From Bugulina stolonifera (taxonomy: Eukaryota > Bryozoa > Gymnolaemata > Cheilostomatida > Bugulidae), in NCBI GenBank assembly GCA_935421135.1, contig OW285187.1:25234429-25298428 (forward strand): a DNA stretch of 64,000 nucleotides. The letters run 5' to 3'. The notes beneath the pieces are model-generated. The model searched no databases, was not told where the DNA came from, and saw only the letters and a program-made list of their open reading frames with translations. A program made the translations under genes and the position numbers. Numbering within the stretch: position 1 is the first letter of the stretch; each line of letters starts with the position of its first letter. Below, one piece after another: positions 1 through 10,300 of the stretch.

Positions 1-1230
1 AACAGGATACGCAAAACAGTGGTTCCGCTAACAACCTTTTGTTAACCTACTAAAATTGACCAATGGTGTTCTTCCTTCTCGGAGCGTGCATATTTGATGA
101 ACATTGCTTTGTATTGGAGTTGTTTGTGGTTAGTAGAACTTCCCATTTTATTCTTTTGTGACTGTCAATAATTGTACGAGAGTTTAACCATTTTGTGCAA
201 GCAGTAACCAACGAATATATAAAACCATTGCTTGAGTGGTCTAGTTGTCTGAATACAATGAACAGTAATTATAATAACCAATCCAAAGTGAAAGTCAGTC
301 ACTCGTCTCGTCAGTAAAAGTTCAATCAATGGAAAGTTAGTTTATAGTTCAATCATCTTATTATAGTAGTTAGTAAATGTAATTTAAATTCAAATAAACT
401 TACAGCATTTCGTTTGAATTAACATAAACTACTGGACCAACAGAACATGTTCTAAAAGGTTTTTGAAAAAAATCATTGATTTCAAGGCATTAGAATTAGT
501 CAAAAAATTTACAAACAATGGACATGGTCATGGTCGGTGTGGCTCTAATCTAAGTTAGCCTAATCTGCTCAAATTTAATTAAAATTCCTTCATACTATAC
601 TCGTGACCGTAACTTTAATGATAGTCAGGGGCGTAGGTTAGAAAAATTCAGTGGGGAGGTAGAAAGTTTAACTGGGTGGGAGGTGGTTTGGGGTTAACAC
701 TTTTTTAGATGTTGGTGACTTGATTGATATTAACATAGTTACTTCCACTCAGACCATTTGACCTGATGGGGATTGGTAACACTTATTGCTTTGAAGGTTC
801 TTTGTTGTCCCTATGTAGGCCTACCTTTTTATTTGAGGTTATGCAAGTGTACCTATAGTTTGCAGCAAAAAACTGTCGTGGTACTGGTTTTTGTTCGCAA
901 AGATTGGTTTTGTTTGGCCTTAAGATTGGGGTCTAATTTAGATAACGTGAATTAGGAAATCAGAGGATAAATCCAGTCAAAGCTATAATGAGATAGTTGT
1001 TGGAACTACAGTTGAATGTATACCTCCTAATTTTGCCAATAAAATGAAAACAATTTAGAATTTCTCATGTTAATCACTACCCAATCATGTGAAGTCCATA
1101 GTTTGTTGTTGTTCGGCGAGCTAGATTTCTAAATTAGACCTTCAGTTACCTGATGTATGCACACTGTGATATCGAGGCTTGGCTATTCACCCACCCTGTG
1201 TAGGCCTGTTGTATTCTTATTTGTAGAACC
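1..1230. other. Upstream flank of the G3BP gene
   Basis: AT-rich sequence with no convincing coding exon. The stretch before the start codon ends in a pyrimidine-rich tract and TTTGTAG at about 1226, directly followed by AACCATGG. This looks like a splice acceptor, so the gene probably has a non-coding first exon further upstream, which I cannot place. No clear TATA box or repeat was recognised. Confidence 0.4.
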
Positions 1231-4200
1231 ATGGTAATGGACTCGTCTAGCCCTCCCAGCCCTCAGTGTGTTGGACGAGAGTTTGTACGGCAGTATTATA
1301 CGTTGATGAATGAGGCACCTGGATTCTTGCACAGGTATGATTTTTTAATAGGCATGATCTTTCTCATGATACTGGCATCTTATATATTATTATTTTATTT
1401 TGTTGTTGTTCATGTAGGCTTATTTGTGTGTTTTCATCATCTAGGAATCGGAATATGCCCTATGCATCATTTATCATTATATTATATGTTCATGAAACGT
1501 TTCACTAACTACCTACATTTCAATATTTGAAATCTATGATATAGGTTTTACAGTGCCGATTCCAGCTTTGTCCACAGTGGGGATGATTTGTCATCGCAAG
1601 ACCCTGAGCCAGTCTATGGCCAAAAGGTACTTCTACATTTGATCACTTACTGTATGCTACATGAATTACAAATATGTATTTCATTACTAGTCACCATTTA
1701 TATGAAGTGTGTCTTGGCTGCTGCTTGACCTTAACTGACCTTGATATTGATTAATCTCATCTGTTGTTATGTTCATGTTACTTTGTGGTAGTGGTCTATA
1801 AACAAAGTCATACTATGTGTTGTGTTATGCTCTGTATTTCTGATATACTTTATGTGTTGTGTTATGCTCTGTATCTCTAATATACTCTTTGTGTTGTGTT
1901 ATGGTCTGTATATCTGATATTTTGAAGCAGTTAATTGACTACATGTTGTTATACTAGAATATCCACAAGAAGATTCAAGACCTTGATTTCCGTGATTGTC
2001 ACACTAAGATTCGTCAGGTGGACAGTCAGGCCACCGTCGGTAATGGAGTCGTAGTACAGGTAACTGGTGAACTCTCCAACCGTGGAGCCTCAATGAGACG
2101 CTTCATGCAGACGTTTGTGCTAGCTCACCAGACTCCCAAGCAGTACTACGTGCACAATGACATCTTCAGGTATCAGGATGAGGTGTTCAGGGATGCCTAT
2201 GAGTCTGAGGAGGAACCTGAGGCCCAACCACTTACTGATGAACCAGGTAACTGCTGTCTATATTATATCAGTACTTTGTGTTGTGGATAGGGCAAGTTCT
2301 GATGGAATGTCACATCAATATTTATTAGTTTGCTCTGTGCAGGTACATTGACCTCTCTGGATACTAATACTCGTACATACACATAAAGCAGATTGCGACA
2401 TTAATTCCCAAAGCAATAGTCTCATCAATGCTATTAACCTAATATTAGAATGACGGGCACATGATTTGCCTATCCTCTGCCTTCTGTAACTAACTCATGT
2501 TTGTGTCGTTGTAGTCATGACTAATGGAGTGACTCCAGAGTCGTCTCCAGTGGCCACTGAGCAGTATGTTGAGGAGGAGAACGAACCAGAAATGATTGCC
2601 CCTGTCAACCAACCTGATCTTAATGTCCAAAGCGTTTCCCCAATCACCACTCCTTCTGTGGTTGCTGAGCCTAACTATGAAACACCCCCTACTGCTGCCG
2701 AGACCCCCGTAGAACATGAGGAATCCAAGGCTATGCCTACTGAACCATCCAAGGTAAGCCGCAAGCTCACCTCTACCATAATCTCTATCTTATGTATGTC
2801 CATTGTGATCTTAATGTGAGTATAGAGATTGCATCTTTACTAAGTTATACAAGTCTTAGTCTATTAGATAATCGATTACATAGTTGATATATGACTATAG
2901 ACTGAAGAGGTCTCTGAACCTGTGGCTAACGTCGAGCAGGTAGTTAAGCAGTTCTCATGGGCTAGGATTGCTGGTGGTGGCAGTGGTGCAACTGGTAACG
3001 CTGCAGTGGCTGTCGTCTCACCTATGAATGCTAATGGTGCAATGAATAAACAGGTAGGCATTGTGTTTGTGTAAGTAGATAGTAGCAGCAGCAGCAGTAG
3101 TTGCATGTAGTCATCAGACAAGGTAAAGCAATGCTGTGGCATTTTCACTGGAATTTGATTGAATAGTGAGCTATATGCTACTCATCCGAATTGTAACTAT
3201 ACATATACACATCAGTTCCCGCCTTGCCTCTACTATCAATGCAAGTGTCCAGGAAGTTATTTGCTTGGTGACAGTTCTTCTATTATGCTGTATATACATG
3301 TAGAATATTCCTATCTAGTATGTAACAAATTCATGGGTAGGCTAATTTATTGTGCTTCTTCTATTTAGCCTGTGGTGCCGTTGTCTGTGATTACATCTCA
3401 ACAGAAAGAGGAGAGTCTAGCCACTGCCCTTGTTGCCCCTACTACCCACGTTCAGGAAGATCAAGGAGCCAGGGCTAACAGGTGAATATGTATACTTTTG
3501 ATGCAAAATTAATTTTATTACCATCACTGCTAGATAACATTTTATACAGTATATAATATTCTATCATGTAAAACATATATTGTATCCTAATTTCTCTTTC
3601 AAAATCCTTACCAATGTGTTCGGTTTAGCTCATCATTGACATCTACAAGTACATGTTGATATTTTATAAGTTACTATGCATAGTAAACCGGAATTTAAGA
3701 ATACATGTTTTTCTGTATCTGTAGACCTGAGCCAGCAGCACCTTCTGGACGACCTCCAACAACAGTAGACAGGAGAGCCAATGAAAGATACCCAGATAGC
3801 CAGCAGGTCTTTGTTGGCAACTTGCCACAAGATGTCGCAGAGTTCCAACTGAAGAATTTCTTCAAGAGTAAGATATTATTGGTGTTCACACAATGTTGAA
3901 TAATTATTTAGTTTGCCAGATACCTGAAGCTGAGTATCAATTATCTGCCCTTTTGTTTTATCTAATTGCCAATTCTAAAGATATGTGTTGATTTGTTGAC
4001 TGCAGACTATGGTAAGGTAGTGGACATGAGGATCAACAGAGGTGGTGGAGGCAGTGGTAAAGTACCATTTGGGTTTGTGGTATTCGACAGTGATCACCCT
4101 GTGCAGGAACTGCTGAAGCTTAAGGTTAGCATACATAATAAATAATGCTATTATTTTAAGGTTTCATTTGGGATATACCAAGTCAGAGCAGCTGCCTATA

Positions 4201-5782
4201 CGATACTAACATAACTTTAATATGTAAAGCCCAGATGACAGAATATGCTTGCTTTATATCATGGTTGTTTACCCACAGCTACCTTAATCCCTATAAGTAT
4301 GATCTCCCTAAATGCTTTTACACTATAACATTAGCATATTACATGTATATGCAATGTATATGTTGTCTCCAAGTCTAAACTCAGCAACATTTTATTCTAG
4401 AATACCACTGCCGTGTGCTTTTTGTACATGCATAAATAGCCATCAACCAGTGTGTTGTATTAAGTGCCCCCTCCCCTGATCCCCATCAAAGTTGAAGGGC
4501 CGAAATTAAGGGCTGGATATGCTGGTCACAGATTTATACAACCACCAAAGTGCCATTAACCTTTCAAGTCCCGCCTAATTTTGGGGCAAAATCCCAGGCC
4601 TTATTTTTGTGAGCTGAGGTGTGTCTATAAAATTGCCTGTATTTTTATTTCTATTTATGCCAGTTTCAAGATTCAAAATGCATTGCATTCCTGACAAAAT
4701 TCTGTATAAGATAGATATAAATCCACAGTTTTTACTTACAGGTGAGTTTGACAAGGATGAAAAATATTCTAAAAGATGTGAGAAAAGCTAGTATTACCGC
4801 CTTTTCGTTACTAGAGATGTGTGTACAAAACTACTATTACCTACATTTGTGTGCATACAAACAGAAAAAATTTAGCACCAATGTATTCCCCAAGAAATTC
4901 TTTATTTGACTGAAATGAATCAATGTAAAAGACATTTTGTGCCACTGAAAGTCACTGTTGCACACTGTGCAAGTTGATCGATTGTTGTTTCCAATTGTTG
5001 CGTGCATGCACATGCCAAACACAGTTTTACTATCTTTGCACGTATCACCTGGCAATTATTCAAACTATGGCCTTGACATTGTAGGCTCATTGGATAGCTA
5101 ACATAATGAGCTTCCATTTGAATGGTCAATCACCATCATAGCACAATCTAAGCTCTTCAAAAGTTGTGATGAAATTATGGCACACATGTGTGCCACAATG
5201 GGACTTATCTATGGTGTAACAATGGCACATATGTGTGCCATGTAGGGATCTAAAAGGTTAATGAATGAGAACAACCCATTCTATCAACTGGCATGCAGAT
5301 GTTGAAGTAGTGGTTGTAGTTGTCTTCTCCTGGCAATATGAGATTCAGCATGCATGTGGACTTATGTTTATTCTCCCAAGTTGTAATATGCCGTTTTATT
5401 AAAAGGAGGCAGAGAATCTGGTCACTCTATTGAAATGATTTTCTCTTGTGTGTATAAAGTGTACCCGAGATTCACATGGATATTCAAGCTCTGAATGTAT
5501 CTACTATGTGTCGCTCTAGTGGTGGAATATCGCCTCCTCTCTACTTGCATAATTCTGTGATCGTTTGAATTTAATTTACAGCGTGTTGAAATGGATGGGC
5601 ACAGACTGAATGTCGAGGAGAAGAAGGCTAGGTCAGACCGGGCCGGTAGCAACTCCCGGGCACCAAGAGGACCCAGGCAGCAGCAGCAGAGGGCTGGATC
5701 CAGACCCAAGGATCGTGAAGGAAGTGGGTCACGGTCTGATAACAGACAGTCAACAAATCAGAGGAAGCCTGGTCGGCCCTAA
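1231..5782 (+). CDS. G3BP: G3BP-like Ras-GAP SH3-binding protein (stress-granule RNA-binding protein), 9 coding exons
   Basis: Exons: 1231-1334, 1545-1626, 1958-2246, 2515-2753, 2901-3053, 3369-3481, 3725-3867, 4006-4124, 5582-5782; 1443 nt, 480 residues. The protein starts with an NTF2-like domain (about residues 8-135, from [18 protein letters not shown] to the [12 protein letters not shown] region). A low-complexity acidic and proline/threonine-rich middle follows. Then comes one RRM with RNP2 VFVGNL (about 355-360) and RNP1 VPFGFVVF (about 394-401), and an Arg/Gly-rich tail rich in RG and QQQQ. This order is diagnostic of G3BP, which nucleates stress granules through NTF2 dimerisation and RNA binding in the cytoplasm. 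The human proteins are of similar length. The start has a strong AACCATGG context just after an acceptor-like TTTGTAG. All introns are GT-AG and all junction phases agree. Confidence 0.93.
1815..1922. repeat. 37-bp tandem repeat, about 3 copies, in G3BP intron 2
   Basis: The core GTGTTGTGTTATGCTCTGTA recurs with a 37-bp period (starts near 1815, 1852 and 1889). It is wholly intronic, with mild divergence between copies. Confidence 0.8.
4556..5261. mobile_element. piggyBac-type MITE candidate (about 698 bp, TTAA-flanked) in G3BP intron 8
   Basis: The segment is bounded by TTAA at 4556-4559 and 5258-5261. Its ends are imperfect inverted repeats: CCTTTCAAGTCCC on the left and, read from the other strand, CCTTTTAGATCCC on the right. 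A TTAA target plus ends beginning CC(Y)TTT is the signature of piggyBac-superfamily elements. No transposase ORF is present, so it would be a non-autonomous derivative. Inside is a perfect 18-bp palindrome TGGCACACATGTGTGCCA at 5178-5195, with a near copy about 45 bp later. The element explains most of this 1.46-kb intron. Confidence 0.6.
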
Positions 5783-5815
5783 TCAAGCAATGGTCATTGT
5801 TTGGTAATGTATTTA

Positions 5816-5821
5816 AATAAA
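5816..5821 (+). terminator. G3BP proximal polyadenylation signal AATAAA
   Basis: AATAAA lies 34 nt after the G3BP stop codon. A second signal exists further downstream at 6639-6644. Confidence 0.5.
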
Positions 5822-6638
5822 ACAATCCTAACATAATCACGGCTTGCAAAGCAATCTCCCCTAACATGGTGTTGTAAAACTTGGTCAATGCTAGTTATGG
5901 AAATAAACCAATGCTCATCAAATAGTAGGTGCTTGCCAATACACCTCCCCTCCCAACTCGCAGCACCCCTGCTAGATATTTTCTATATTGAAAATTCTAT
6001 TATCAACCCGTGGTCATCTAGTAACACCATTGCAGAATCATTGTTCCACTGACGTGTATAAAACTGTTTGAATAATGCTTTTTTTTAAAAAATCTTTGTT
6101 AAAATCCATATTTTCTCATCTGAGCTAAGTTTTACTACCTAAATTTTTCTATTTATGTCGAAGAATGAAGTGTGTGAATATGTAGACTGATCCTGAGCTT
6201 TCACCCGGCATGTTTGAGCCAATCCTGCGTGCCATGTGTTCCTCACGTGTGCGTTCTGGGCTGCAGTATGCATTGTTAATGATAGCATATTGTTATAACT
6301 TTAGGAGCGACTTTTGTTGTTTTATACAAAATAATGTATACCATAATTTTGTTTTCTTTTGATGGGAATCATTTTGGAGTATAATTTATTTAGTTGTGAA
6401 TTTCACATCCATGTTTGCGTTATTGATCTCTATGTTTATGTGATTTAGCAGGAAGCAGATTCAATAATATTAGTATTGTTTAATGTACATACATTATATG
6501 AGATGTGTATAAACTAGTTTACTGTAGCCTATTGGTAATGAACTGGATTTACCAATGTTATCTTGTAGAATGGCATACAAGTCGTTCTATTAATAGTCGG
6601 TTCTATTATTATATTTAATAATGTCATTCTGGAAGCTC

Positions 6639-6644
6639 AATAAA
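6639..6644 (+). terminator. G3BP distal polyadenylation signal AATAAA
   Basis: CTCAATAAAGTCATTGG lies about 860 nt after the stop. It would give a long AT-rich 3' UTR. I cannot tell which of the two signals is used. Confidence 0.45.
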
Positions 6645-7322
6645 GTCATTGGCAAATATTTATCAGTCTCTATCATTGTTATTGGTGCTTCTACAACATA
6701 CAGGGTTGTGTTTTCATTGTAGCTTGGATAAGTTGGCATCATGTGAATATTTCCAGCTTTATCTCCTCAGTCCTAGTAACTGTGATGCAGTTGTACCTTC
6801 TGTCTATCTTTAGCTGAACATGCATCAGTTGTTTGTATTTCTGAAAGTTGGTTTAATTGTAGTGTGATGAAACTAGAATTACCGAAAAACATGTATATTG
6901 ATAATAGAGGATCTTGTAGGGATATGCATGGACTATGGCTTGTTCAATGTATGATACAGTTTGGTTGTGGTTGCGATTAGGTTCTTGAATTAGCATACCA
7001 GTTTTGAGTAATTAAGTTCTGTGCAATCATTTATAACATTTTTTTTATTAAGGTTTGAAATGTAGGAAGCAGTATGGATATGTAGTCTTCCTTATAAATG
7101 AGAGAGGTTGCTACACTTGTCCTGCGATTCAATATGCTGCATAGAAATTTGGTATAGTAAGAACTATCTAAAAATCCAAGCGTTCATACGTGATGTTGGG
7201 GAGCACTTCACCACGTTTGTTGACATCTGTGAGTTCCCACCACTGTTGATTCCTGTGATATCACTACTTGCATAGCCTTGAGTTGACATTCCTTCTTCAG
7301 CTTCATGATGGTGTAGTTCACT

Positions 7323-10300
7323 ATGAGTGCAACAAGAAGTCAGGGTAAAGAGGGTAGAAAACCCTCTGATATTGGGGGAGCTAAGACGACTCCCTGGACA
7401 TGCTCTTCCAGTCTTCCCCAATTATCCAAGTATATTATAGTGCTATTCCTTGGAGTCGTGCTCTCTTACCTCTTTAACAGCTATGGAGGCTCAGCCATCT
7501 CCAAACATGTCATACCACCATTGGAGGGCAAAGGTCATCAGCTTCTGGGTATTAAAGGGGAACTCCTCTTCAAATCACTGGATGCCAATTCAGATGGCAA
7601 AATTAATCACAGCGAATTTGGACCTGTTGTTGAAAAACTCACTGGTGAGGTAAGCGGATTCCTGTGTGAAGTGCATAATTTTATAACACCTGTAGATGCT
7701 CACTTTTCAGGCTGTGTAAGCTATATAGATTCTGTTAATGAACCCGTTGTTGAAAGAAAATGCTAATTGAGAGTGTTTATATGTTTTCCATTATGACATT
7801 ACTTTCACTAGGCACCACCAGTTCTTATTCATCAAAGAGCTGACGGTCAAAGTGGTGATGCAGTGACTTTGTTTGCAGACTTCCTTCCTATAGATTTTGA
7901 GAGTATGAAGACCTACGAGGATGAAGGCGTTGATGGAATGATGGTAGGTGAGGGTTTTGCTGGCCCACTTGTGCAGTGAACGTTAATGCAGCAGACAAAT
8001 TATAAATATGATGTGTATAGTATCTGTAGACTGCCATTTCCACTTAGAGCACTTTTTCAAACCGGTTTTCAGTCGATTTATTATGCATATTAAGTTTGCT
8101 CAGCCTATTGGTTTATATCGTGGTTAGACCTGCTACATCACTAGTGCATGTATCCTACTACACATTTTGTGCTGTATAGACTTCTAGGTGAGTTGAGGAT
8201 ATGACATGCCTGTTTATGTTCAGCGTAGAAATACCATGATTATGATTTGTTTCAGAGGCATTACAACACTATGTCAGGGCTAAGAGAGTGGCAGACTCCT
8301 CACCAGTCTGATGCTTCCCTCTACAGCCGTGACTTCTACAGCTTCCTTCCTCAAGCTGGTGATGAGTCGGTGGGGAAAGCCTACTGGATATACCGACCTA
8401 TCATTGAGCCTTGGTACCAAGGTATGAGTTTTCCACATTTAATAAGCACCTACACTTTATATCATGTAATATAAATACATGCAGATTACAGGCCATCTAC
8501 TCGGATATGCATTGTAGTTTCATTAAGTAAATTAAAAAGGGAGCTCTAATGTGAATATTTAGTATGAAATGGTCATGGTTGTGCATACTGGGGACTCCTA
8601 TTAACATCTAGTTACTAACTAGTAATATCCATAGTCTGCTTTCTCTGCTAGGTGATAGTGGTAAGTACTATCCACCAAACCCAGATGTGAAGGAAGAGAT
8701 CCTGTACAGACTAATGAGAATGTTCCACTCAAGACCTTTCCTCTTCACTAGGTTTGGACCTCATGGATCTGCTGCAGTTGTTCAATCACACAATGACCTC
8801 TATTATAATATTAGATTCCGGTAGGTATTCATCCACATCATCATTAAAGGAAGTATTTTGCTTTATACTTATCAATACAGTTACTTACGCAACTTCATTT
8901 TCCTAATTTGATGTTAATGGATACTGGTGTTGGTTTATAGTCTGAGATCATTCTATTTATGAGGATGCAACTTTAGCCTGTTTATACTGCTCCGTTTTCT
9001 AGGTGTCAAGTAAAAATTTATTCTGTTAGCCAAATACTAATGGGTCTCACTTTTATTGTGAATCGTCCTCTCTCTCTCTCTATCTTTAGTGAAATTCCAT
9101 TCACACATGAAAAGAGGTTATTAAAACAGTAGCCTTATCTACAAGTAGTAAATACCAAGTAACTCCTCTTTTGCAGAGTTTGAATCTGTAGATAATCACC
9201 ACCATTATCAAAATTTACCACAGTAATGTAGTAATGTAGACCGTAACGTCTACCTGAATTGTTTCTTAATGATTCTTGTAGAATCCACTGTGAGTTCCAA
9301 ATGAACGAACTTCCAAAGCTTCCATTCTGGGCAACTCCTGCTCAGTTCACAGGTAACCTGGTAATCAGTAGGAACGGACTCAGTGTTAAACATTTTTCAT
9401 TGAATTTGCCGACTGATAGGCGACTCAATGTGGATATGGAGTGGATAACAGCACTGGCCAATGAGGAGACAGGAGAATCTGAACGTATGGAGGTCGAGAT
9501 CGCCTTCCAACCAAGGCTCGCTCTTCATATGGTAAATGGGCCTATTTTCTACCCAGTATTATGTAACTATGATAAATATATATGAGCATCAAGTGGTGGT
9601 AATGTTAGGTGATCCAGCTAATTCATCTCTCTGCTATCGTACATTATCATTATGAATGAAAACATTATTTTGTCTTTTATATTATTCTCTTTTCAATGCT
9701 TAGAAATCAATGCTTTAATTTGCTTTGTTTTGTTTTCATTTCAAAGACAAACAGTGAAAGTCTAGACAAGTTTAAATGGACTGAGAGTATATCAGAAGAA
9801 GAAGCCAACTCAAGGCTAGAAAAGCTCTTCTATCCATTTAAGAAGGTATAATATTATCAATATATAGAACTTCTTACACTGATTGAAATGATTTCCTGTC
9901 CAATTTCACAGCTTAGTTTGTCTCTTGGAGCTAGACGAGATCTATTGATTCTCTTAAATGTGGCTGCATCGCACACTACGTGTACATACTTTTTCTATTC
10001 TACTTGGTTGATTGTAGTGCCAGTTTGTGTGATCCTAATCCAAGGAAATTTACACAAACTGTGATTTCCTGTGGTTAAATGTTATTCCAAAATTAACTAT
10101 TGTACATGTATGAGGTGCATGACAGTATTTATTCCAATTTTTGACCAGCTCAACGTACAATTATGATATGTACAGGACATGCATGTGCATACAATCAAGT
10201 CACCACATGGAAACCAAACATATAGTAATCCTCATATCACAGAGCTAAAAAACTGCCAAATGCATCAACTTGAATAGTTTTGTAGCCGGCAAGCGTAACC

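Larger units (their letters stand above)
5783..7322. other. G3BP 3' UTR and spacer before SELENON
   Basis: AT-rich non-coding sequence holding two candidate G3BP poly(A) signals and then the SELENON upstream region (about 6660-7322). No ORF with coding character was seen on either strand. Confidence 0.5.

Noticed and set aside
773..955. 60-codon plus-strand frame upstream of G3BP
   Set aside because: Low complexity and hydrophobic by AT-rich chance, with no splice sites or family signal.
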